Shown piece after piece: positions 18,100 to 29,500 of a DNA stretch of 64,000 nt. How positions within the stretch are numbered: position 1 is the stretch's first letter; each line of letters starts with the position of its first letter. A program made the translations under genes and the position numbers. The notes beneath the pieces were generated by a model that had not been told where the DNA came from, searched no databases, and was given only the letters and a program-made list of their open reading frames with translations. This DNA comes from Pseudomonas pisciculturae (GTDB lineage Bacteria > Pseudomonadota > Gammaproteobacteria > Pseudomonadales > Pseudomonadaceae), in contig NZ_JACVZE010000003.1 in assembly GCF_015461805.1 (NCBI RefSeq), forward strand, positions 434,001-498,000, read 5' to 3'.

Positions 18100-20046
18100 A
18101 TGTCTCTGTTCAAACAATTGCTGATCGCTATCTGTGTGTTCCTGGTCGTCGCCTTCAGCGGTAGCTTCGTGGTCAGCCTGGAAAGCTCGCGAACCCAGTA
18201 CGTCAACCAGTTGCGCTCCCACGCCCAAGACGCGGCCACCGCACTGGCGTTGTCGTTGACCCCCAACATCGACGACCCGGCGATGACCGAGTTGATGGTC
18301 AGCTCGATCTTTGACAGCGGCTACTACGCCAGCATCCGCGTGGTCGACCTGAGCAATGACCAAGTGCTGGTGGAGCGTGCGGCCGAGCCGGACGCCAGTG
18401 GCGTACCCGCCTGGTTCGTGAACATGATCGGCCTCGCGCCCGCCGGTGGTGACGCCATCGTCAGCCGTGGCTGGCAGCAGGCGGCGCGGGTGGAGGTGGT
18501 GAGCCACCCGATGTTCGCCATTGCCAAACTGTGGCAGAGCGCCTTGGGCAGCCTCGGCTGGCTGCTGCTGTGCGGCGCGGCGAGTGCGGTACTCGGCGCC
18601 CTGCTGCTGCGTCGCCAGCTCAGGCCTCTGGACTATATGGTCGAGCAATCCCACGCCATCGCCCGCCGCGAGTTCCTTAGCCTGCCCGACCTGCCCCGCA
18701 CCCCGGAACTGCGTCGCGTGGTGCAGGCCATGAACCAGATGGTCGAGAAGCTCAAGGCGCTGTTCCACGAGCAGACCGAACGTAGTGAAAAGCTGCGCGT
18801 GGAGTCGTATCAAGACAGCCTGACCGGGCTGGCCAACCGTCGCTATTTCGAGATGCAGCTCAGCGCCCGAGTCAGCAACCTGGAAGAGGCCAGCTCCGGT
18901 TATCTGCTAATGCTTCGGGTCAACGACCTGGCCGGCCTGAACCAGCGCCTCGGCGGGCAACGCACCGACCAATTGCTGCAAGCCGTCAGCCAGCAACTGG
19001 TGCGCACCTGCGCCAAATACCCGGAAACCCACAACCTGATCACCCGCAGCCGTGGCGGCGAGTTCGCCGTGCTCGCCCCAGGGCTGGTACGCGATGAAGC
19101 CCGGCAGTTGGCCCAGGAACTGGAAACCACCTTGCAGAGCCTGTACGAAACCGGCGCCACCGACATGCCCACCGTGGCCTACATCGGCCTGGCCCCCTAC
19201 AACCCCGGCGACGCCTCAGCCGACCTGCTGATGCTGGCCGACCAAGCCCTTGTGCAGGCAGAAGCCAGCAGCGGCCAGAGCTGGGTTTGCCTGGAGCACC
19301 AGACCCCCGACACCGTCAGCGATGACCCACACAGCTGGCACAACCTGCTCGACACGGCCCTGACCCAGGGGCGCTTCCGACTGTTCTTCCAGCCGGTAGT
19401 CAGCAGCACCGATACCCAGCAGGTGCTGCATTACAAAGTGCTGTCGCGCTTGCTCGACAATCAGGACCAGACCATCGCCGCGGGCCACTTCCTGCCGTGG
19501 CTGGAGCGCTTCGGCTGGACCGCCCGCCTCGACCAACTGATGCTCGACCTGGTGATCAAACAACTGGCCCAGCACAACCAGTCGGTGGCACTGAACCTCT
19601 CTGCCGCCACCTTGAACGACCCGCAGGCCCTTGAGCATATCTTCGAGCGCCTGGCCCAGCACCCGGCGCTCGGCCCGCGCCTGATCCTGGAAATCGGCGA
19701 AGAACAAGTGCCCGAACAATCCCAGCTTGAGCTGATGATCCGGCGCATGCGCAACCTCGGCTACAGCCTGGGCCTGCAACGTTTCGGCGGGCGTTTCAGC
19801 ATGATCGGCAACCTGGCGCACCTGGGCCTGGCCTACCTGAAAATCGACGGCAGTTATATCCGCGCCATCGACCAGGAAAGCCACAAGCGTATCTTTATCG
19901 AAGCGATCCAGCGGGCGTCCCACAGCATCGACCTGCCGCTGATTGCCGAGCGCGTGGAAACCGAGGGTGAATTGCGGGTAATCCGCGAGATGGGCGTAGA
20001 AGGGGTGCAAGGCCAACTGGTCGGTGAACCGGCGCCCTGGAAGTAA
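18100..20046 (+). CDS. lapD: LapD c-di-GMP receptor (degenerate GGDEF-EAL)
   Basis: A 648-residue inner-membrane receptor. Helix 1 covers about residues 5-26, the periplasmic output domain 27-150, helix 2 about 152-172, a HAMP-type region follows (RRQLRPLDYMVEQSHAIARREF), then a GGDEF domain whose signature is degenerate (RGGEF, about 317-321) and an EAL domain in which EAL is replaced by KVL (about 447-449). Such degeneration is the hallmark of LapD, which binds c-di-GMP without making or degrading it and then sequesters LapG at its periplasmic domain. AGGAGCAAC precedes the ATG. It forms an operon with lapG. Confidence 0.96.
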   Translation: MSLFKQLLIAICVFLVVAFSGSFVVSLESSRTQYVNQLRSHAQDAATALALSLTPNIDDPAMTELMVSSIFDSGYYASIRVVDLSNDQVLVERAAEPDASGVPAWFVNMIGLAPAGGDAIVSRGWQQAARVEVVSHPMFAIAKLWQSALGSLGWLLLCGAASAVLGALLLRRQLRPLDYMVEQSHAIARREFLSLPDLPRTPELRRVVQAMNQMVEKLKALFHEQTERSEKLRVESYQDSLTGLANRRYFEMQLSARVSNLEEASSGYLLMLRVNDLAGLNQRLGGQRTDQLLQAVSQQLVRTCAKYPETHNLITRSRGGEFAVLAPGLVRDEARQLAQELETTLQSLYETGATDMPTVAYIGLAPYNPGDASADLLMLADQALVQAEASSGQSWVCLEHQTPDTVSDDPHSWHNLLDTALTQGRFRLFFQPVVSSTDTQQVLHYKVLSRLLDNQDQTIAAGHFLPWLERFGWTARLDQLMLDLVIKQLAQHNQSVALNLSAATLNDPQALEHIFERLAQHPALGPRLILEIGEEQVPEQSQLELMIRRMRNLGYSLGLQRFGGRFSMIGNLAHLGLAYLKIDGSYIRAIDQESHKRIFIEAIQRASHSIDLPLIAERVETEGELRVIREMGVEGVQGQLVGEPAPWK

Positions 20047-20092
20047 AACGCGCCTCCTTGACGCTTATGCCGTGAAGGAGGGGGTGCCCGGT

Positions 20093-20431
20093 TCAGATCA
20101 AACCGGTCTCGTCATCATTGATCAGCTCACTCAACCCACCCAGTGCCGCCCGAGCCTGGGTACGCTCCAGAAACTTGGCCTGCGCCGCTGGCGGCAAATC
20201 GGTGATGCGAATCACGCCTTTGGCCGTCAGCACCTGGATCAAGTCGTCCAGCACGCGGATCATCTCAAGGTCACTGCTCTTGAGTTGCTTGAGGCTGGTT
20301 TCAATCTCGTCCCCGCCAAACCACGCCTGAATCTCATGGTGGTCAGCCGGTAGCGTCTCGGTGGCTTCCGCGTAGGCCTGCGCCTCGACACGTACCAAAG
20401 CGTTGTTTTGATCGCGTTGCACGTAGAACAT
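20093..20431 (-). CDS. Conserved hypothetical protein
   Basis: A 112-residue soluble protein starting MFYVQRDQNNALVRVE, with GGGAGA upstream of the ATG at 20429-20431. It is acidic and helical (LKSSDLEMIRVLDDLIQVL, LPPAAQAKFLERTQARAALGG). Homologues are widespread in Pseudomonas and some carry the name 'tryptophan synthase subunit beta', for which I see no support here: there is no PLP-lysine motif. It lies between lapD and lapA, convergent with lapD. Function unknown. Confidence 0.75.
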   Translation of the reverse strand: MFYVQRDQNNALVRVEAQAYAEATETLPADHHEIQAWFGGDEIETSLKQLKSSDLEMIRVLDDLIQVLTAKGVIRITDLPPAAQAKFLERTQARAALGGLSELINDDETGLI

Positions 20432-20518
20432 CAGCGTTCTCCCAATAAAAAATCCCTGCAGGCGCCGCGCACGACGCCCACAGAGATTACACACATTTTC
20501 CCGAACCCGATGCCAATG

Positions 20519-20546
20519 GGGCGCCAATCCTGAAAGATTGGCGCCC
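20519..20546 (-). terminator. Hairpin downstream of lapA
   Basis: A perfect 11-base stem GGGCGCCAATC/GATTGGCGCCC with a six-base loop, seven bases after the lapA stop codon. It lacks a strong T-tract, so it may act as a 3'-end stabiliser or a weak terminator. Confidence 0.5.
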
Positions 20547-20552
20547 TGTGGA

Positions 20553-23500
20553 TCAGTCGTGGTGCTTGACGGTCAGGTCGCCACCGGCGATCAGGTTATT
20601 GATCGCGGTGCTGCCACTGCCCCAATTGGCGCCATCGACCTTGATCGTCACATCAGCCGTACCACCGCTGGTGGTGAACGAACCGCTGCTGCTCACGCTC
20701 AGTGTCGAGTTGCCAGAAGAGTCGGTGGTCAGCTTCAGGTACTTGTCCAAGTTGGCGTCGGTATTGCCTTGCAGCAAGTCGGACAGGTCCAGCTTGTCGC
20801 CTTCGCTGTGCTTGAAGTCCGTGATCTGATCAAAGCCGCCGTTGGTGTTCGTGTCACCTTTGAGCCACACGAAGGTATCGGCACCTGCGCCGCCGGTGAG
20901 GACGTCATTGCCCTTGCCGCCGACCAGAATGTCGTTGCCCGCGCCGCCGCTGAGGGTGTCGTTACCGCCCTGGCCGAACAGGATGTCGTTGCCGGCATTA
21001 CCGATCAGGGTGTCGCCGCCATCGCTGGTGCCGTAGATGTTCGACGCGTTGGCCAAAGCACCCACGTCCTGTACGTGCTCAGTGATGTACTGGTGCAAGG
21101 TGCGATCATCAATTTGGTCGACCGTGGTGGCCAACTTCTCGGCAGCGAAAGCCTTGAGGGCGGCATTGCCTTCCTGGCCTTTGTAGCTGATCAGGTCACC
21201 GAACAGGATGTCGTTACCCGAACCACCGTACACATTGTCCGCGCCGGTATCGGCGTTGTGGCCAGTGATGGCATCCGCCAGCTTGGCGGTGTCGATGGTG
21301 GAAACCGACTTGTCGGTATCGAACTGCTTGAGCACCGCAGCATCGATGCTCGAACCCAAGCCGATCGCCTCGACCACGACTTTGTCGCTTACCGAGTTGA
21401 CCAGATCGCTGTAGGCCGTCTTGGCGTTCTCCAGTGCCGTGCTGTTGCCGCTGTAGACCGAAGCAACGTCGAAGCCGCCATTGCTGTTGGCTACAACCAT
21501 ACCTTCATAGGTCGAGTTGCCGCGGCTGTCGTAGGAGTAAACCTTACCGCTGCCATCGACAACCATCCGCCAGCTGCCGTTGATAAATGCGTAGGCGGGA
21601 TTGCTCTGGCCCAGGACGTAATTGGAGCTGTTCACGACGTTGTCAAAGTAAACGGACGAACTCTTGCCCGAGTAGAGGTCCGGGTTGCCCCGCACGTCGG
21701 TGTACACGTTCGGCGAACCGTCGGTGATGAAGTACGTGAGGTTTTTCGCGCCTGCGTTGCTGGTGGCATCGCTGCTCTTGAACCAATCAGAGGCTGCTTT
21801 GAACGCGTCCTGGTAGTTGGTCATGTCGCTCGAATTGGACACCATCTGGTTCAACACGGCCTGCAAGGCGTCCTTGGCGGCAGACTTGTCCGCCAGATTG
21901 ACCGAGACCTCAGACTGGACGCGGGTGTCAAAATCCACCAGCAGCACTTTCACAACACCCGAATCTTTAGTGCTGGCATTGGCAATCAAGGTATCGAAGA
22001 TGCTTGAGAGTTGGTCCTTGATCGACTTCATGGCGCTGGAGCCGATACTGCCCGACGTGTCCACAAGGAACGCGATATTGTAGTTGGTGCCCGGGTTGGT
22101 AATACCGCCTTTGTCGCCAACCACGATGTTGTTGGCCGAGCTGGAACCCAGGTCGATCGTATCGACACCCGCACCGCCTTCCGTGGTCAAGGTGTAAACC
22201 TGAGGTTTAACCGTGATGGTGCTGGAAGCCACCGACGAACTCAGGCTGTCGGAACCGGCATTGTCTTTCACCGAGATATCGATGAGACGGTCACCGGTCG
22301 CCGGGTACTTGCTGGTGCTGGAGTACTGGAACGACTCGAGCAACGTCTTGTAGGTAGCCGAATCCGCCACGCCCGAGAGCGTCAGGGTGATTTTGCCGCT
22401 GGTGTCAGTACCCGCGCTGGTCACGGTGATGCCTTTGTACGTGCCACCCACCGTCACCAGGCTGGAGGTGAGCTGGTCACCCGTGCTGGCGTTTTTCAGG
22501 GTGATGGTCGCACTTTGCATCTGAGTGTTGTCGACGTCAGCAATGGCCACGATGCCGGTGATCGCAACGCCAGTAGCGGCGCGCTCGGTGTACGAGGCGT
22601 TGTAGCCGGTGGCGACAGCGCCGTCGGCGGTGCTGAGGTCCAGGGTTGGCGCATCGTTGACCGGGGTGACCACGATGCTCACCTTGCCAGTCGACGTTAC
22701 CGTTTCACCGGTGCTCACCTCGGTGGTCGTCGCCTTCACGGTCAGGTCGAAGCTGGTGGTGGAGTCCTTGGACGGCTTGACCGTCAGGGTGCTCAGGTTC
22801 CAGTTGGTGACGTCGTAAAGCGCAGTCGTACCGGTCGACGTGTAGCTATGACCCGTGACGCCATCTGTAATCACGGTGCCTGCCGGCATGCCACTGATTT
22901 CGACCTTGTGCGTCTCCGAACCGTCATTGTCGTAGAACGTGGCGGTAATCGGGCTGACCTTGATAACCGTGTCTTCCAGGCCGCTGTTGTAGACGTAGCC
23001 GGTGTAATAGCCTTCGCCATTGACCACATGGCTCTCGCCCAGCACCGCACCAGCGGCTTTCAGCGCCTCGATGCTGGTGTAGGTCTGGATGCCGCTGCTG
23101 CCCAACGACACCGACGGGGCGTTGTTGATCGACACGTTGACGTTGTAGTTGCCCGCGCCGGCCTGGTTGTAGTGGTAGATGTCGAGGGTGTAGTAGCCCG
23201 ACTCGGTTGGCGTGTAAGCCGTGCCGGCAATCGTGCTGCCGTTCGTACCCCAGGTTTCGGTCGCGACCAACTTGCCGCCCACGGTGACTGCCAGACTGTC
23301 GTCGGCCGTACCGGTGAAGGTGTAGGTCTTGCCGGCTTCCAGGTAGATCAGGCCCGAGACTTTGGTCGCGGTGGCTACGGCGACGTTATCGTTGCTCACC
23401 GTATGGATCACGCCGGTGGAAGCAGCGCTGGCCGCGGTTTTGGCGTCGATCACACTGATCAAATCGCTGGATTTGCTAACGCCGTTACCGTTGGTGCCCA

Positions 23501-26500
23501 ACGCGGTAGGCAGGTTGCCACCGGTCCAGGTTTGGATCGTCAGGCCCTGCGCTGCGGCGCCGGCTTGGCTCACGGTCAACACCGCTGCATCCGCCACCGG
23601 GTGGATATCCACGGTGATGGTTTTGGTGGCGCTGTTGGAGTTGCCGTCGGTCGCCTGGAACTTCAGCTCGGCGTAGTCGCTTTGCTTGTTACCCACGCCC
23701 GTGCTGGTGAAGCTGTTGTCGCCCGATTCGTTGGCTGTCGGCTTGAAGCGCACGTTTTGGCTATCAAAGTCAGCCTGGCTGAACCCCTTGCCAGCCGAAG
23801 TGGCGGTGGCCAGATCTGCGCTGGTGAGTGCGACCCACACGCCGTTGACCTTGTACTCGATCGAACCGGCAACAGGCAGGCTGGTGAACACCACTTTCGG
23901 CGTGGAATCCACATCATTGACGCCGAAGGTCGACCATTGCAGCACGATCGGGGTGTCTTCGTTGCCGTCGACGGAGCCATTGGTGGCTGTCGGTGCATCG
24001 TCGACCGGAGTCACGGTGATTACACCGCTGGCCGCCGTCGAGCTCAGCTTGTTAGTACCGTCAGCGTTGCCGCCGTCGTTAGCGGTGTAAGTGAAGTTCA
24101 CCGTGCCGTTGAAGTTCTCAGCTGGCTTGAAGTACACGGTGGCTTCGCCATTGCTGGCAGTCACCGGGCCGGTAACTTTGATAGTCATGGCTGCGTTGGT
24201 GTAGAACTCGCCATTGCTTGGCGTGCCAACGGTGAAGGTCTTGATGTTGGCCAAGCCATCAACGTCGGTTGCGCTCAATTTAACAGCGATACCAACAGCC
24301 GGATCTTCAGCGCCGGTTGCGGTAGTGGCGTTAGCCACTGGCGCGTCGTTGACCGGGGTAACTACGATGCTGCCGTTGACCGCAGGCGACGTCAGTACAC
24401 CAGTGCCGTCAGCGTTGCCGCTGTCGGTGGCGGTGTAGGTGAAGTTCACCGTGCCGTTGAAGTTCTCAGCTGGCTTGAAGTACACGGTGGCTTCGCCATT
24501 GCTGGCAGTCACCGGGCCGGTAACTTTGATAGTCATGGCTGCGTTGGTGTAGAACTCGCCGTTGCTTGGCGTGCCGACGTTGAAGGTCTTGATGTTGGCC
24601 AAGCCATCAACGTCGGTTGCGCTCAATTTAACAGCGATACCAACAGCCGGATCTTCAGCGCCGGTTGCGGTGGTGGCGTTAGCCACTGGCGCGTCGTTGA
24701 CCGGGGTAACTACGATGCTGCCGTTGACCGCAGGCGACGTCAGTACACCAGTGCCGTCAGCGTTGCCGCTGTCGGTGGCGGTGTAGGTGAAGTTCACCGT
24801 GCCGTTGAAGTTCTCAGCTGGCTTGAAGTACACGGTGGCTTCGCCATTGCTGGCAGTCACCGGGCCGGTAACTTTGATAGTCATGGCTGCGTTGGTGTAG
24901 AACTCGCCATTGCTTGGCGTGCCAACGGTGAAGGTCTTGATGTTGGCCAAGCCATCAACGTCGGTTGCGCTCAATTTAACTGCGATACCAACAGCCGGAT
25001 CTTCAGTGCCGGTTGCGGTGGTGGCGTTAGCCACTGGCGCGTCGTTGACCGGGGTAACTAGGATGCTGCCGTTGACCGCAGGCGACGTCAGTACACCGGT
25101 GCCATCAGCGTTGCCGCTGTCGGTGGCGGTGTAGGTGAAGTTCACCGTGCCGTTGAAGTTCTCAGCTGGCTTGAAGTACACGGTGGCTTCGCCATTGCTG
25201 GCAGTAACCGGGCCGGTAACTTTGATAGTCATGGCTGCGTTGGTGTAGAACTCGCCGTTGCTTGGCGTGCCGACGGTGAAGGTCTTGATGTTGGCCAAGC
25301 CATCAACGTCGGTTGCGCTCAATTTAACTGCGATACCAACAGCCGGATCTTCAGTGCCGGTTGCGGTGGTGGCGTTAGCCACTGGCGCGTCGTTGACCGG
25401 GGTAACTACGATGCTGCCGTTGACCGCAGGCGACGTCAGTACACCGGTGCCATCAGCGTTACCGCTGTCGGTGGCGGTGTAGGTGAAGTTCACGGTGCCG
25501 TTGAAGTTCTCAGCTGGCTTGAAGTACACGGTGGCTTCGCCATTGCTGGCAGTCACCGGGCCGGTAACTTTGATAGTCATGGCTGCGTTGGTGTAGAACT
25601 CGCCGTTGCTTGGCGTGCCGACGGTGAAGGTCTTGATGTTGGCCAAGCCATCAACGTCAGTAGCGCTCAATTTAACAGCGATACCAACAGCCGGATCTTC
25701 AGTGCCGGTTGCGGTGGTGGCGTTAGCCACTGGCGCGTCGTTGACCGGGGTAACTACGATGCTGCCGTTGACCGCAGGCGACGTCAGTACACCAGTGCCA
25801 TCAGCGTTACCGCTGTCGGTAGCGGTGTAGGTGAAGTTCACGGTGCCGTTGAAGTTCTCAGCGGGCTTGAAGTACACGGTGGCTTCGCCATTGCTGGCAG
25901 TAACCGGGCCGGTAACTTTGATAGTCATGGCTGCGTTGGTGTAGAACTCGCCGTTGCTTGGCGTGCCAACGTTGAAGGTCTTGATGTTGGCCAAGCCATC
26001 AACGTCGGTTGCGCTCAATTTAACTGCGATACCAACAGCCGGATCTTCAGCACCGGTTGCGGTGGTGGCGTTAGCCACTGGCGCGTCGTTGACCGGGGTA
26101 ACTACGATGCTGCCGTTGACCGCAGGCGACGTCAGTACACCGGTGCCATCAGCGTTACCGCTGTCGGTGGCGGTGTAGGTGAAGTTCACCGTGCCGTTGA
26201 AGTTCTCAGCTGGCTTGAAGTACACGGTGGCTTCGCCATTGCTGGCAGTAACCGGGCCGGTAACTTTGATAGTCATGGCTGCGTTGGTGTAGAACTCGCC
26301 GTTGCTTGGCGTGCCGACGGTGAAGGTCTTGATGTTGGCCAAGCCATCAACGTCAGTAGCGCTCAATTTAACTGCGATACCAACAGCCGGATCTTCAGTG
26401 CCGGTTGCGGTGGTGGCGTTAGCCACTGGCGCGTCGTTGACTGGGGTAACTACGATGCTGCCGTTGACCGCAGGCGACGTCAGTACACCGGTGCCATCAG

Positions 26501-29500
26501 CGTTACCGCTGTCGGTGGCGGTGTAGGTGAAGTTCACCGTGCCGTTGAAGTTCAGGCTTGGCTTGAAGTACAGAGTTGCCGCGCCGTTAGCAGCATCAAT
26601 GCTGCCAGTGAACGGTTTGGTCATCGCCGCGTCGGTGAAGAACGAACCTTGTTTCGGATCGATGCTGGTAACGGTGAACGACTTAACGTTCGCCAGGCCA
26701 TCAACATCAGTCGCGTTCAGGTTAACCACGATTGCAGTCGTCTGATCTTCAGTGCCAGTAGCAGTGGTCGCCACGGCTACTGGCGCATCGTTTACAGCAG
26801 CTACAGAAATGCTGCCGCCAACCGCTGGCGAAGTCAGTGCACCCGAGCCATCAGCGTTGCCGCTGTCGGTCGCGGTGTAAGTGAAGTTCACCGTGCCGTT
26901 GAAGTTCTCAGCTGGCTTGAAGTACAGAGTTGCCGCACCGTTGGTGGCGTCGATGGAGCCGGTAAAAGGCTTGGTCATCGCAGCGTCGGTGAAGAACTGA
27001 CCTTGTTTTGGATCGATGCTGGTAACAGTGAACGACTTAACGTTTGCCAGGCCATCGACATCGGTCGCGTTCAGGTTAACCACGATTGCAGTTGTCTGAT
27101 CTTCAGTGCCAGTGGCAGTAGTTGCCACAGCAACCGGCGCATCATTCACAGCAGCTACAGAAATGCTGCCGCCGACCGCTGGCGAAGTCAGCGCACCCGT
27201 ACCATCAGCGTTGCCGCTGTCGGTGGCGGTGTAGGTGAAGTTCACGGTGCCGTTGAAGTTTTCAGCAGGTTTGAAGTACAGAGTGGCCGCACCGTTAGCA
27301 GCATCAATGCTGCCAGTGAACGGTTTGGTCATTGCCGCGTCGGTGAAGAACGAACCTTGTTTCGGATCGATGCTGGTAACGGTGAACGACTTAACGTTCG
27401 CCAGGCCATCAACATCAGTCGCGTTCAGGTTAACCACAATTGCAGTCGTCTGATCTTCAGTGCCGGTGGCAGTAGTTGCCACAGCTACTGGAGCATCGTT
27501 TACAGCCGCAACAGCAATGCTGCCGCCGACCGCAGGCGAAGTCAGTGCACCCGTACCATCAGCATTGCCGCTGTCGGTCGCGGTGTAGGTGAAGTTCACC
27601 GTGCCGTTGAAGTTCTCAGCTGGCTTGAAGTACAGAGTGGCCGCACCGTTAGCAGCATCAATGCTGCCAGTGAACGGTTTGGTCATCGCCGCATCGGTGA
27701 AGAACGAGCCTTGCTTCGGATCTACAGCGCTGACAGTGAACGACTTAACGTTCGCCAGGCCATCGACATCGGTCGCGTTCAGATTAACCACGATTGCAGT
27801 CGTCTGATCTTCGGTGCCGGTAGCAGTGGTTGCCACGGCTACTGGAGCATCATTCACAGCAGCTACGGAAATGCTGCCGCCGACTGCTGGCGACGTCAGT
27901 GCACCCGTACCATCAGCGTTGCCACTGTCGGTGGCGGTGTAAGTGAAGTTCACCGTGCCGTTGAAGTTCTCAGCCGGTTTGAAGTACAGAGTCGCCGCGC
28001 CGTTGGTGGCATCAATGCTGCCAGTAAACGGTTTGGTCATTTCTGCATCGGTGAAGAACTGACCTTGTTTTGGATCGATGCTGGTAACGGTGAACGACTT
28101 AACGTTCGCCAGGCCATCAACATCAGTCGCGTTCAGGTTAACGACGATGGCATCAGTCTGATCTTCGGTGCCGGTAGCAGTAGTTGCCACAGCGACTGGA
28201 GCATCGTTTACAGCCGCGACAGAAATGCTGCCGCCAACCGCTGGCGAAGTCAGTACACCGGTGCCATCAGCGTTGCCGCTGTCGGTGGCGGTGTAGGTGA
28301 AGTTCACCGTGCCGTTGAAGTTTTCAGCCGGTTTGAAGTACAGAGTTGCCGCACCGTTAGCAGCATCAATGCTGCCAGTGAACGGTTTGGTCATCGCCGC
28401 GTCGGTGAAGAACGAACCTTGTTTCGGATCGATGCTGGTAACGGTGAACGACTTAACGTTCGCCAGGCCATCAACATCAGTCGCGTTCAGGTTAACCACG
28501 ATTGCAGTCGTCTGATCTTCAGTGCCAGTAGCAGTGGTCGCCACGGCTACTGGCGCATCGTTTACAGCAGCTACAGAAATGCTGCCGCCAACCGCTGGCG
28601 AAGTCAGTGCACCCGAGCCATCAGCGTTGCCGCTGTCGGTCGCGGTGTAAGTGAAGTTCACCGTGCCGTTGAAGTTCTCAGCTGGCTTGAAGTACAGAGT
28701 TGCCGCACCGTTGGTGGCGTCGATGGAGCCGGTAAAAGGCTTGGTCATCGCAGCGTCGGTGAAGAACTGACCTTGTTTTGGATCGATGCTGGTAACAGTG
28801 AACGACTTAACGTTTGCCAGGCCATCGACATCGGTCGCGTTCAGGTTAACCACGATTGCAGTTGTCTGATCTTCAGTGCCAGTGGCAGTAGTTGCCACAG
28901 CAACCGGCGCATCATTCACAGCAGCTACAGAAATGCTGCCGCCGACCGCTGGCGAAGTCAGCGCACCCGTACCATCAGCGTTGCCGCTGTCGGTGGCGGT
29001 GTAGGTGAAGTTCACGGTGCCGTTGAAGTTTTCAGCAGGTTTGAAGTACAGAGTGGCCGCACCGTTAGCAGCATCAATGCTGCCAGTGAACGGTTTGGTC
29101 ATTGCCGCGTCGGTGAAGAACGAACCTTGTTTCGGATCGATGCTGGTAACGGTGAACGACTTAACGTTCGCCAGGCCATCAACATCAGTCGCGTTCAGGT
29201 TAACCACAATTGCAGTCGTCTGATCTTCAGTGCCGGTGGCAGTAGTTGCCACAGCTACTGGAGCATCGTTTACAGCCGCAACAGCAATGCTGCCGCCGAC
29301 CGCAGGCGAAGTCAGTGCACCCGTACCATCAGCATTGCCGCTGTCGGTCGCGGTGTAGGTGAAGTTCACCGTGCCGTTGAAGTTCTCAGCTGGCTTGAAG
29401 TAAAGAGTGGCCGCACCGTTAGCAGCATCAATGCTGCCAGTGAACGGCTTGGTCATCGCCGCGTCGGTGAAGAACGAGCCTTGCTTCGGATCTACAGCGC

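Noticed and set aside
20053..20079. CCTCCTT/AAGGAGG hairpin after lapD as terminator
   Set aside because: The loop is long (13 bases) and there is no T-tract on the plus strand, so support is too weak.
20093..20431. Tryptophan synthase beta subunit
   Set aside because: Some homologues carry this name, but the 112-residue protein lacks the PLP-binding lysine motif and is far too short.
24010..26440. Seven regularly spaced 348-bp repeats as a CRISPR-like or minisatellite array
   Set aside because: The units are in-frame coding repeats of LapA with no short repeat/unique spacer structure.
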